This document shows positions 9,787 through 18,215 of a DNA stretch of 64,000 bases, piece after piece. Made by a program: the position numbers and the translations under genes. The stretch covers positions 1 through 64,000 of the forward strand of contig CAZIAZ010000008.1 of assembly GCA_964536835.1 (NCBI GenBank). Direction: 5' to 3'. The notes beneath the pieces are model-generated. The model had not been told where the DNA came from. It did not search any database and worked only from the letters and a program-made list of their open reading frames with translations. Every line of letters starts with the position of its first letter. Positions within the stretch are counted from its first letter, which is position 1. Origin of the DNA: DAONFI01 sp035403485 (GTDB lineage: Bacteria; Planctomycetota; Phycisphaerae; SM23-33).

Positions 9787-10051
9787 CGCCGGCCTCTTCA
9801 AGCAACTGACGAATTTCAGGTTCGAGAAATCTATCCCGTAGCGATTCCCGGCCGGCTAATGCATGGACGGCGACGTTTATCTGGTCTTCCACGGAAGCGT
9901 CGGGATCAAGAAAAAGTATCTCCCTGCCTTTCAGCCGCACCAGCGACCCGCCAGGATGTTCGTCGCCAAACAATGACGGCGCACGACGTACTTCCATACC
10001 CAACTCTTCGGCCAGTTCGACCAGTTTGTCTATTTTTGAAAATTCGTCCAT
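9779..10051 (-). CDS. Small hypothetical protein upstream of acpS
   Basis: This is a 90-residue, acidic, probably cytosolic helical protein (MDEFSKIDKLVELAEELG at the start, EPEIRQLLEEAGDE at the end). A central beta-rich stretch reads GGSLVRLKGREILFLDPDAS. I do not recognise the family. Its stop overlaps the acpS start by 8 bp, and codon use is like that of its neighbours, so it is very probably real. It is the first gene of the acpS-lpxB unit. Confidence 0.75.
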   Translation of the reverse strand: MDEFSKIDKLVELAEELGMEVRRAPSLFGDEHPGGSLVRLKGREILFLDPDASVEDQINVAVHALAGRESLRDRFLEPEIRQLLEEAGDE

Positions 10052-10548
10052 AAATAAATACCGACTGTTTCAAAATCAGGCTCAAAACCGTTCATACTTT
10101 CAGAAACACTTTCTCAGAGAGGGAATTTTACTTCATACGCCGCAATATGCCAGATGAAAAATAACCGAAATCTGTTCCAAAACGCTTTTTTACAATTTTT
10201 ACAATTTCAACACTCTGTATTCGGGAACTTTTTGATGGTTTTTATAATCCAACTACCTAATAGAGGGCCAGCGAATGCCGGTATCCCTTTACAGAGCGAG
10301 TTGTTGCAACATTATTTTGCCTTGTGTCTTATCGTTTTGATTATTTGCGTCATAAAACCAAAAATAACATATGCCGTTGAAAAATAAGACGTTATCGCGT
10401 CATTTTACCGTAACTGAAACAAAAATCGGCTAAAATGAATAATATTGTTAAAAAATTTTGCCCGGAAAGCCCGAAAATGTTATCATATGACACTTTGACG
10501 GAGGAAGTCTATCCTCACGGAACTGTACTTCCCCACTGGAGATAGCTT
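10052..10548. other. Non-coding gap between divergent genes
   Basis: This 497-bp A/T-rich stretch has no supported gene. Just before the 10549 start the leader contains GGAGGAAG (10500-10507) able to pair with CTTCCCC (10528-10534), and CTATC (10509-10513) able to pair with GATAG at the true ribosome site (10541-10545). The leader could therefore fold around the start region. I see no clear promoter pair. Confidence 0.5.
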
Positions 10549-13038
10549 ATGAATATGACAGAAGTTGGAACGGTAAAAACGGGACTTCTTGCGGTTTTGT
10601 TGTCAGCAGTTTTTGCGGGCAGTGCATTTTGTCAGTCCGAGTACCCTTTCGAGGGAGAAGTTACCGGCACGGACGTTTATGTTCGCAGTGCGCCGGACAT
10701 GGCCAGCTATGCCGTAGCCAAGATTTCCAAGCCAGCCCGCGTCACTGTGACGGCTAAAGTTTCTGAAGGCTGGTATGCGATAAAACCAATTCAGGGCTGT
10801 TACGCGGTGGTTGACCAGGCTTTCGTCAAAGCCGACACCAGCGAAGCACGGCCGTCCCGCGCCACAGGCGTAATCGTAGGCGACAACGTCCGCATACGCG
10901 CGGCGGGCACGCTCCGGCGCAGCAATTTCGACAGCATATTGACGATGGCCGACAAAGGAGAGGCGGTAACCATCGTCGGCACGGTCGAAGAGGGTGATTC
11001 GACCTGGTACATAATATTGCCGCCGGCTAAGGCGAGATTCTTCATTTCATCGCAATATGTTCAGAAAATCGGCGAAACGTCAACTGACACTGCGCCGGAA
11101 AGCGAGTACGAAGAACCAGCCGCCACGACTGAGTCCGCCGAAACAAAATCGACTGTCGCCGTAACACCTGAAACACCGGCGGTTTCATCGACGCCGAAGC
11201 GGATAGAAGAAAAGACGGCAACCGGCGGGTCTGCCGCCGTTGCACCTGACGTGCGGCTCGTAAACAAAAAACCTGAACCAGGCGTCCGCAGTGAATCGGA
11301 TATGCTGCGGCAGATACGCATCCTTGAAAAAAATCTGATGGCTGAAAACGCCAAGCCGATGGAACAGCGCGACATGCACAAACTGCTTGCAGAAGCCCAG
11401 GCTATCAACGTTCCTGACGGCAGCCGTTTTAAGCCGATTTACGATTCAATGGTCGATTTCATCAAGGACGAAATCAAGATTGCCGACGAAACCCGTCGTA
11501 CACAGGAACTCGTCTCAAAAACCATCAGGGAAGTCAATGAGCCGGTAAAGCCGCAACCCGCCAAGCCGCAGACGCCGGCAGAAAATGTCGTCATCGGCAA
11601 AATCCAGCCCAGCCGAGTTTTTGACCGTTACGATTCGGCTATCGGCCAGATATACATTCTGCGTAATCCCAACACAGGCGAGATACTCACTTTCGCCCGG
11701 CCTGCCGATTCGACTATCGACGTCAATGCCTACATCGGCCAGGTTGTCCGCATAAGCGGCAGAAAGGATTTCGACCGCAAAGCCGGCGTACAGATAATAA
11801 AGATTTCTGACATTTCACCAGCATCGGCTGAAGACGCGGTAGCAAAAATCGCCGTCGAAGAACAGCCCGAGTCAGCCCGGCCGGCGACAAACATCTCCGA
11901 ACCGCAACAGGAACAGCAAACAGAACCTGCAACTGCGGAAAATGTCGCAGTCAAGACGCCTGCCGTTCCTGCTGCAAAAGCTCAAAATGAAAATGAAGCA
12001 GGCCAACTAACGCCAGAAGATTTGGGCATGGCGAAGGGCATTTCAAAACCGTCCATCGAAGATATAGATCTGCCCGCTTCTTCCAAACAGGCACAGACGC
12101 CGGCTGCACAAACCAAGCCTGCCGAAAGCATGAAAGATGTTGCCATAAAAAAACCGGAACTTCCGCCGGTGGAATCCCTGCCTCAGCCTGCTCCAAAAAC
12201 TCCTGAAGTAGCGGAAAAACCATCAATTCCGACGCCGGCAACAGTTGAGCCTGTTGAACAGCCGTCAACTGTCGTAAAACCGATTGCTTCCGTAACACCA
12301 GAAGAAGAAGGACCGGCTCCAGTTGAAGTCAACAAGATTGCCGCGCCAAATCCGGTCGCCGCGACAAAGGAATCTGAGGCTGCAAATGTGGAGTCTCCCA
12401 AAATTCCGGAAGTCGAAACGCTTGAGCCTTCGCCAACAGTAGCAATCGAACCCAAAAAGACTTCGCAGGAAGCTATTCCAGCCGTGCCGGAAGTAAAAAG
12501 TCTTGATGCGCCGGTTGCCATAGATACAGAAACGGAAAAACCAGCGACTAAAGAGATAGCCGTTCCGCCGGTAGTAGTAAAAACGCCGGAAGTCAAACCT
12601 ATAGAAGCTCCGGCTGTTCCAACAGATATAACCCCGAAAACCGCTGTCGCCCAAACGCCGTCTACGCCGGATTTAAAACAGCTTACTCCGCCGTCACTCG
12701 ATGAAAATACGACGGAAGTCGTCAAAATAGATGAAGAAAAACTGCCCACGGCTCCGGCGTTGAAGTCGATAACCGCTCCATCTGAAAATGAAACTGCGGA
12801 AAACGAATCGACGGAAACAGTAAAACCGATTGAAACGCCAATGGCAGAAGAAACCGCCATCGCCAAGACAACCGCCGCCGGCCCTGATATCGCCGCCATT
12901 CCAGTGCCCGCAGAAAACCCTGCCGAAGCGACTCATCGGCCCAAAGCCCTTAAAAACGTTGCCGTCCCGACGGCTGATATGCCGATAAAAGGCTCGGCGA
13001 CGCCTGTCGAGAGTATGTATGAAGTTGAATGGGACTAA
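10549..13038 (+). CDS. Exported SH3-domain protein with long Pro/Ala/Glu-rich tail
   Basis: An 829-residue protein with a signal peptide (hydrophobic residues about 12-27, likely cleavage after SAFC or just before QSEYPF). Two bacterial SH3-like domains follow: about residues 35-90 (TDVYVRSAPDMASYAVAKI) and 105-175 (NVRIRAAGTLRRSNFDSIL). A small beta domain at about 345-430 (VIGKIQPSRVFDRYDSAIG) comes next. Residues 440-800 are disordered and built from loose repeats with a PEVK-like pattern (TPEVKPIEAP, VPEVKSLDAP, TPDLKQLTPP). bSH3 domains usually bind peptidoglycan, so a wall-spanning or periplasmic tether is plausible but inferred. The RBS is CTGGAG 9 bp before ATG. A terminator follows at 13135. 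Confidence 0.8.
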   Translation: MNMTEVGTVKTGLLAVLLSAVFAGSAFCQSEYPFEGEVTGTDVYVRSAPDMASYAVAKISKPARVTVTAKVSEGWYAIKPIQGCYAVVDQAFVKADTSEARPSRATGVIVGDNVRIRAAGTLRRSNFDSILTMADKGEAVTIVGTVEEGDSTWYIILPPAKARFFISSQYVQKIGETSTDTAPESEYEEPAATTESAETKSTVAVTPETPAVSSTPKRIEEKTATGGSAAVAPDVRLVNKKPEPGVRSESDMLRQIRILEKNLMAENAKPMEQRDMHKLLAEAQAINVPDGSRFKPIYDSMVDFIKDEIKIADETRRTQELVSKTIREVNEPVKPQPAKPQTPAENVVIGKIQPSRVFDRYDSAIGQIYILRNPNTGEILTFARPADSTIDVNAYIGQVVRISGRKDFDRKAGVQIIKISDISPASAEDAVAKIAVEEQPESARPATNISEPQQEQQTEPATAENVAVKTPAVPAAKAQNENEAGQLTPEDLGMAKGISKPSIEDIDLPASSKQAQTPAAQTKPAESMKDVAIKKPELPPVESLPQPAPKTPEVAEKPSIPTPATVEPVEQPSTVVKPIASVTPEEEGPAPVEVNKIAAPNPVAATKESEAANVESPKIPEVETLEPSPTVAIEPKKTSQEAIPAVPEVKSLDAPVAIDTETEKPATKEIAVPPVVVKTPEVKPIEAPAVPTDITPKTAVAQTPSTPDLKQLTPPSLDENTTEVVKIDEEKLPTAPALKSITAPSENETAENESTETVKPIETPMAEETAIAKTTAAGPDIAAIPVPAENPAEATHRPKALKNVAVPTADMPIKGSATPVESMYEVEWD

Positions 13039-13134
13039 AAAGCCGATTTGACGAGTTTTTTGGGATATGCAATCGACCGCTAATAAGAAATGCATCATCT
13101 GAATCACGATGGAACTTTTTAGAGCATGTTAAAC

Positions 13135-13170
13135 AACAACAGACGCTTCTAAGGCGGCTGTTGTTTTTTT
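13135..13170 (+). terminator. Rho-independent terminator after the SH3 protein
   Basis: CAACAG pairs with CTGTTG (13137-13142 with 13158-13163), extended by A-T pairs and an inner CGC/GCG, and is followed by a run of T. It is preceded at 13121 by a copy of the AGAGCATGTTAAA motif. Confidence 0.75.
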
Positions 13171-13270
13171 GCGCCTTGAGATTTTTTATTATTTTATTAT
13201 CCTAGAGGCAGTTTGATATTTGCGATTTGGGTTTTTAGCGTACCCTGCCACGGACGGCATGGAGATATTG

Positions 13271-14392
13271 ATGAGCGAAGAAAGCAACGAACAGACCGAC
13301 TTGCCGGCGAAAAACGAAGAAGTCTGCAATTCGGATGAATCGACAGCGGAACAGATGTCGGATGTTTCGGCTGCGCCGGCAGACGCAGACAACGCGCCGC
13401 TCACTCCGCAAAGCGAACAGGAAGTGCAGCAGGCTGCCCTTGATGAGATGGCCAGCACAATCGAGGCAATACTGTTTTCATCCGGCAGTCCGGTTCCGCC
13501 GGCAAAACTCTCCACTATCGCAGAATTACCCGTCCGTTTGTTGAAAAAGGCAATACTGGCTCTCAACGAACGTTATCAAAAAGGCGGCTGTTCCTTCCGC
13601 GTGATGAACATCGCAGGCGGTTATCAGCTCATGACCCTGCCGGAATATAACGACGTCCTCAAAAAGCTGCTGAACGTTCACAAGGAGTCCCGCCTCAGTC
13701 AGGCGGCTCTGGAAACACTGGCGATAGTCGCCTACCGTCAGCCGATTCTGCGGGCGGACATAGAATCAATCCGCGGCGTAGCATGCGGAGAAGTTTTACG
13801 CAGCCTCATGGAACGACAGCTGATAAAAATCGTCGGCAGAGCGGAAGTAATCGGCCGGCCGATGCTGTACGGCACCAGCCGAAAATTTCTGGAAATATTC
13901 GGCCTGGGCAGCCTTGAAGATCTGCCGCGGGCGGAAGAACTTCGACAGCCGGCTGATAAGGCAGTTAAAAAACAGGAAAAACCTGAAGGCAATCAGGAAG
14001 AAAAAACCATTGATGAGGAAAAAGGGATGAAGAAAAAATTTGAAGATGATGACGATGAAATCCGGAATGACGAATTCGAAAACGATGAAGAATTCGAAGA
14101 CCTCGACGAAGAGGAAGAAGATGAAAATCTGAATGACGACGAGGACGAAGAGGATTTTGACGACGACGAAGATGATGCTGACGAGGATGAGGATGACGAA
14201 TTCGCCGACGAAGAGGACGACGAAGAGTTCGAGGATGAAGGCGACGATGACGATGAGGATGAAGACTTCGACGAAGAAGATGACGAGGATTTTGACGAGG
14301 ATGACGAGGAAGAGGAAGACGAAGAACTCGAGGATGAAGGCGACGACGATGATGACGATGACGATAATGACGATGAAGAGGAGAAAGACTGA
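13271..14392 (+). CDS. scpB: Segregation and condensation protein B with acidic tail
   Basis: ScpB dimerises and, with ScpA, regulates the SMC complex in chromosome segregation. I start it at ATG 13271 (MSEESNEQTD) because GGAG lies 7 bp upstream; the longer frame from 13220 lacks this. The length is then 373 residues against about 180-250 usually. Tandem winged helices occupy about residues 55-225 (AILFSSGSPVPPAKL; LETLAIVAYRQPILRADIE; IIGRP-type segment VIGRPMLYGTSRKFLEIFG). Residues from about 255 to the end are roughly four-fifths Asp/Glu. The stop TGA overlaps the rpiB ATG by one base. scpA is not adjacent. Confidence 0.93.
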   Translation: MSEESNEQTDLPAKNEEVCNSDESTAEQMSDVSAAPADADNAPLTPQSEQEVQQAALDEMASTIEAILFSSGSPVPPAKLSTIAELPVRLLKKAILALNERYQKGGCSFRVMNIAGGYQLMTLPEYNDVLKKLLNVHKESRLSQAALETLAIVAYRQPILRADIESIRGVACGEVLRSLMERQLIKIVGRAEVIGRPMLYGTSRKFLEIFGLGSLEDLPRAEELRQPADKAVKKQEKPEGNQEEKTIDEEKGMKKKFEDDDDEIRNDEFENDEEFEDLDEEEEDENLNDDEDEEDFDDDEDDADEDEDDEFADEEDDEEFEDEGDDDDEDEDFDEEDDEDFDEDDEEEEDEELEDEGDDDDDDDDNDDEEEKD

Positions 14393-14823
14393 TGAAGATA
14401 GCTATAGGCAGCGATCATGCCGGTTTTATATATAAAGGCCTTATTATTGATCATTTGCGCAAGCAGGGCCACGAAGTAAAGGATTTCGGGACTGATTCGA
14501 CGGCGAGCTGCGATTATCCTGATTTCATTCAGCCGGTAGCGCGTGCGGTACAGTCGGGCGAATTTGAACGTGGCATAGTATTGGGCGGCAGCGGCAACGG
14601 CGAAGCCATCGCCGCGAACCGCTTTCGCGGCATACGCTGTGCGATTGCCTGGGATCTTCGCAGTGCAAAATTCAGTCGGCTGCACAATGATGCCAACGTG
14701 CTGTCTCTCGGCGAACGCATGATAAGTCAGTCCGAAGCACTTGAGATAGTGGATCTCTGGCTGACGACGCCGTTCGAAGGCGGCCGACATGTAAAACGTA
14801 TTGAAAAGATAGAAAAGTTTTGA
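14392..14823 (+). CDS. rpiB: Ribose-5-phosphate isomerase B
   Basis: It interconverts ribose-5-phosphate and ribulose-5-phosphate. At 143 residues it has the LacAB_rpiB fold: start KIAIGSDHAGFIYKG and phosphate-binding region ASCDYPDF. The catalytic strand reads VLGGSGNGEAIAANRF. Here the Cys of the E. coli-type CGTG motif is replaced by GGSG with a nearby Glu, as in mycobacterial RpiB, where a glutamate serves as base. The ATG overlaps the scpB stop by one base, so translation is coupled. A weak hairpin plus T-run at 14826-14846 may end the transcript. Confidence 0.95.
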   Translation: MKIAIGSDHAGFIYKGLIIDHLRKQGHEVKDFGTDSTASCDYPDFIQPVARAVQSGEFERGIVLGGSGNGEAIAANRFRGIRCAIAWDLRSAKFSRLHNDANVLSLGERMISQSEALEIVDLWLTTPFEGGRHVKRIEKIEKF

Positions 14824-15082
14824 ATCGGCGGCAGTTCCGCTTTTTTGACATTTTTTTAGTGAACTGCTCTAGGTCGCCAATTTAAATGGAAATTTTCTGC
14901 CGTTTCAGCCGATAAATATATTGTGTAGGAATTGTTATTTAAGTGACGGTTTAACCGGCTATTAGAAACAAATTTCGTCAGCAGGACGATAATTAAGCGG
15001 CGCCCGTAGATTATGCGCCGCATAAATATACGCGGTCAGCCGGCAGACATTGTAACTGTACCGGCAGAGGAGATATATTGTA

Positions 15083-15928
15083 ATGCGGCAGCTTTTTGAC
15101 GCTATCGCCACCTATCTGCAACGGGTTGCCAACTACGACCCCTGGGTCGTGCTTGTCCAGTTGTTCATGATAGGCATAGTGGTGTGGCTGGTGATGCGGT
15201 TTCTCAGGGGAACTCGCGGCGCCAGGCTCGTCAAGGGTGCTGCGCTGATATTGGCGGGCTTTTTTATCGTCGTTCGTCTTCTGCCGAAAACCGACGACTG
15301 GAAACGAATAGAATTTTTATACGGCCATTTTTTACTGTTTGCCCTGGTGGCGTTCGTCATAGCGTTTCAGCCTGAACTGCGGCGGGCGCTTATTTCGGTC
15401 GGCCAGACCAAATTCTTCCGCTCACGCCGAAGTGAAATAGACGTCTTCGCCGATAAATTCATGAAAAGCATAACCTACTTCTCGCGGAACAAAATCGGCG
15501 CAATAATCGCCATGGAACGTTCCGTAGGCCTGAGTGCAATCGCCGACACCGGCACGCGAATAGGCGCCGATTTTTCGCCGGAACTGTTGAACACGATTTT
15601 TTATCCCGGCACATACCTGCACGACATGGGCGTAATAATCAGCCAGGAGCGCATCGTAGCCGCCGGCTGCCAGTTTCCGATGTCCGAAAGCGACGAAGTG
15701 GAATCCGAACTCGGCAGCCGCCATCGCGCAGCCCTGGGATTGAGCATGGATTGCGACGCTTTGATAGTCGTCGTCAGCGAGGAAACCGGCAAAATATCCA
15801 TAGCCTTCGAAGGCAAACTGCACCGCGACCTCAGCTACGAAAACCTGCTCAAAACCATCCGCCGCGCAATGACAGAATATCAATTCAAACCCAAATCCGT
15901 TTTGGCGGAAGGAAAAACCGATGCCTGA
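15083..15928 (+). CDS. cdaA: Membrane-bound diadenylate cyclase (CdaA-type)
   Basis: It makes c-di-AMP from two ATP. The protein is 281 residues: three transmembrane segments (about 22-40, 48-65, 75-95) and a cytosolic DAC domain (about 100-265). The RHR motif is intact at 213-215 (GSRHRAALG). The usual DGA motif reads DMG (Asp181-Met-Gly in YLHDMGVII), keeping the metal-binding Asp but changing the next two residues. GAGGAG lies about 10 bp before ATG. It overlaps the YbbR-domain gene by 8 bp, the standard cdaA-cdaR pairing. The product is well supported; whether the altered motif is active is open. Confidence 0.9.
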   Translation: MRQLFDAIATYLQRVANYDPWVVLVQLFMIGIVVWLVMRFLRGTRGARLVKGAALILAGFFIVVRLLPKTDDWKRIEFLYGHFLLFALVAFVIAFQPELRRALISVGQTKFFRSRRSEIDVFADKFMKSITYFSRNKIGAIIAMERSVGLSAIADTGTRIGADFSPELLNTIFYPGTYLHDMGVIISQERIVAAGCQFPMSESDEVESELGSRHRAALGLSMDCDALIVVVSEETGKISIAFEGKLHRDLSYENLLKTIRRAMTEYQFKPKSVLAEGKTDA

Positions 15929-17000
15929 AAGCCTCGACAGACTTCCCGAGCCGCTGCCGCAACAAAAGCCGCGCAACAGAATTTGGTCCTTCCTGCACGA
16001 TTTCCTGTGGGTCGCCCTTGTTACGCTGCTCATATGGATTTATGCGGATATGGAGTTCACCGATATCGCAAAATACAAGGCTACGCTCACGCTGAATACC
16101 ACAGGCACAAGAGACGTCGCCCTGATTTCTCCGTCGGAATATCCCATAGAGTTCGAACTGTCCGGCAATCAGGGCCAACTGCAGGAATTTCAGCGAGCGC
16201 TTACGGCGAACGGCTCGATTATAAACGTCGACGTCTCCCAGGGATATCCGCTCGGCGAAGCCGTGGTTTCAATTCCCGAAATGCTCGAAAAAACATTGCG
16301 GCTGCGTGAACAGGGCCTGCAGCTCAAAAACGTCGAACCAAAAGCCGCCACCCTGCACCTTGATACACTTAAAAAACTCACCGACGTAACCGTCGAACTC
16401 GACGCCTTCGGCGCCACTCATGAAATAACGTCAACGCCGGTAAAAATGGATGTTTACGTGCCTTCCACGCGATGGGAAACCCTGCAGAAGGCGCTCGGCA
16501 GAGAAAAACCAAAACTGCGAACAAAACTGTTCGACCTCAAGGATTATCAGCCCGGCAAACATTATATTGAAGCGGACATCATCCCCATCATCGCCGGCGT
16601 GCCTGTAATTCCCGACAAGCCGCAGACCGGCTTTGACGTAAGCGTTATCAACCCGATAGAGACAAAAACCGTCACGGTTTCCGTCGGCCTTCTTACGCCG
16701 GCGGCGTGGGACACCGCCGACGACAGCACATGGAAAGAATACGTTCTCGTACAGCAAACGCCGGCCCAGTGGCGTCCGATGATAAAAATATCCGGCGCCG
16801 GCAAAGACCTCGCCACTACCAACATCCAGGCATTCATACAACTCACGGAAGACGACAAAAAACCTATCGAAAGCTGGATTGAACGCGACGTAATCGTGAA
16901 TTTCCCGCCGGAACTCAATCTGCAACTGGCCAGCCCGGCGCCAAAACTCAAATTCAGACTGGAAAAACGCAAAATAAATCCTGACCTGGTCGCTCCGTAG
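15921..17000 (+). CDS. cdaR: YbbR-domain protein, CdaA regulator-like
   Basis: A 359-residue protein with one N-terminal transmembrane helix (about residues 27-48) followed by an extracytoplasmic part of repeated YbbR-like beta domains (visible blocks around 50-115, 130-225 and 230-350). CdaR proteins bind and modulate CdaA through the membrane. Overlap with cdaA supports this pairing. The Firmicutes-type third gene glmM does not follow; a lipoprotein hydrolase does. Confidence 0.85.
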   Translation: MPESLDRLPEPLPQQKPRNRIWSFLHDFLWVALVTLLIWIYADMEFTDIAKYKATLTLNTTGTRDVALISPSEYPIEFELSGNQGQLQEFQRALTANGSIINVDVSQGYPLGEAVVSIPEMLEKTLRLREQGLQLKNVEPKAATLHLDTLKKLTDVTVELDAFGATHEITSTPVKMDVYVPSTRWETLQKALGREKPKLRTKLFDLKDYQPGKHYIEADIIPIIAGVPVIPDKPQTGFDVSVINPIETKTVTVSVGLLTPAAWDTADDSTWKEYVLVQQTPAQWRPMIKISGAGKDLATTNIQAFIQLTEDDKKPIESWIERDVIVNFPPELNLQLASPAPKLKFRLEKRKINPDLVAP

Positions 17001-17060
17001 AGGAAAGCAGGCGGAAATTTTGTCGAACATCAGGTATCAAAAAAACTATCGGACAAAAAT

Positions 17061-17939
17061 ATGAAACATTTTCGTTTATTTTCAATAATGGCAATGCTGT
17101 CGGTTTGTTCCGCATCCGCGTTTTTCGCCGGATGTACAGGCGGCGGCCAGGAATATATGAATCCCGTAAGCATTCAGCAGGGGTTGGTAATCGTTCTGCC
17201 CGGCATAGAGGGCCGCAGTTCGCTGAACGAAAACATATGTGCCGGCCTGAAACTCGGCGGCGTGCCGTGGGCTGTCGAATTAAACGACTGGACAAACAGA
17301 TATCTTTCGCCGCTGTATAACCTCAGGGCTGAAGAGCGCAATCACCGCAAAGCCGCCGAAATCGCCGCGCATATCGAACAATATCAGGCGGAACACCCTG
17401 GCTGTCCTGTCGTACTGGTCGGCCACAGCGGCGGCGGAGCAATCGCGATATGGGCCGCCGAGATTTTGAGGTCAAATGAAAAAATCAAGGGCATAATCCT
17501 AATCAATGTCGCGCTCAGCCGCGAATACGACCTCTGTAAGGCACTTGAACATACGGAACAGGGTATAGTAAATTTCTCTTCCGACAAAGACACCATTCTG
17601 CTCGGCGCGGGTACTACGATTTTCGCGACAATGGACGGCAGACATGAATCATCCGCAGGCATGACAGGCTTTCTTGCGCCTCCGACATTGCCCAAAATAT
17701 ATGACGACAAACTTTTCGAAATCGAGTGGTCGGAAAGCATGGGCGTATACTCCAGCCATTCAGGCGGCCATTTTTCGTCCAGCAACGAAGATTTCGTGAG
17801 CCGTTATATAGCCCCAATCGTCCTGGCGCCAAAGTGGAGTCGCCAGTTGATGTTTGAAGTCAAACGCGGCGAATCCATTCGTGTCATTGAAAATTCCACA
17901 AAAGTCTATGGCGAAGAAAACGAACTCAACCGCAAATGA
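17061..17939 (+). CDS. Lipoprotein alpha/beta hydrolase
   Basis: A 292-residue predicted lipoprotein. The signal segment ends in a lipobox FFAGC (Cys25). The alpha/beta-hydrolase core includes the nucleophile elbow VVLVGHSGGGAIAIWAA (Ser in GHSGG, about residue 122). A late His in SSHSGGHFSSSNEDF fits the triad, and Asp in the SSDKDTILLGAG region could complete it. The substrate is unknown; lipase or esterase is the most one can say. It is 60 bp after cdaR and may share its transcript. A MITE lies 70 bp downstream. Confidence 0.75.
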   Translation: MKHFRLFSIMAMLSVCSASAFFAGCTGGGQEYMNPVSIQQGLVIVLPGIEGRSSLNENICAGLKLGGVPWAVELNDWTNRYLSPLYNLRAEERNHRKAAEIAAHIEQYQAEHPGCPVVLVGHSGGGAIAIWAAEILRSNEKIKGIILINVALSREYDLCKALEHTEQGIVNFSSDKDTILLGAGTTIFATMDGRHESSAGMTGFLAPPTLPKIYDDKLFEIEWSESMGVYSSHSGGHFSSSNEDFVSRYIAPIVLAPKWSRQLMFEVKRGESIRVIENSTKVYGEENELNRK

Positions 17940-18008
17940 TTTGCTGAATCTAACCGCGGGCATACTTTCATGGGCATACCGGTATTTCGCCAACGGTTCA
18001 TTTTTATA

Positions 18009-18173
18009 TAGAACCTATCCCAAAAACATGGGCGTCGCCGAAATCGAGCAATTTTGCTGGCTGGCAAGGAAGAAAAATGGCAGCATATTTAAGGATATTC
18101 TGCCGTTTTTCTAACGCCGCCAGGCTGCAAAAGAGCCGATTGCAGGCAGCCAAGGTTTTGGGGATAGGTTCTA
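18009..18173. mobile_element. MITE-like hairpin element, copy 1
   Basis: This 165-bp element is bounded by TA on both sides. Its inverted ends are AGAACCTATCCCAAAAAC and, at the other end, GTTTTGGGGATAGGTTCT. The interior is also an imperfect inverted repeat (for example GAAAAATGGCAG against CTGCCGTTTTTC), so the whole unit can fold into one long hairpin. It has no coding capacity. It is nearly identical to the copy at 45706-45877. TA-bounded ends suggest past mobilisation by an IS630/Tc1-like or similar transposase, none of which is in the window. Confidence 0.8.
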
Positions 18174-18215
18174 GCAACTATTGAGAACGCCATCTAAAAT
18201 TTTTTTAAAAACGTT

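Noticed and set aside
10154..10387. 77-codon plus-strand ORF in the 10052-10548 gap
   Set aside because: No ribosome site, A/T-biased composition unlike nearby genes, no recognisable features.
13993..14790. Minus-strand ORF of 265 codons rich in serine runs
   Set aside because: It is the exact antisense shadow of the Asp/Glu codons of the scpB tail and of rpiB, without a ribosome site.
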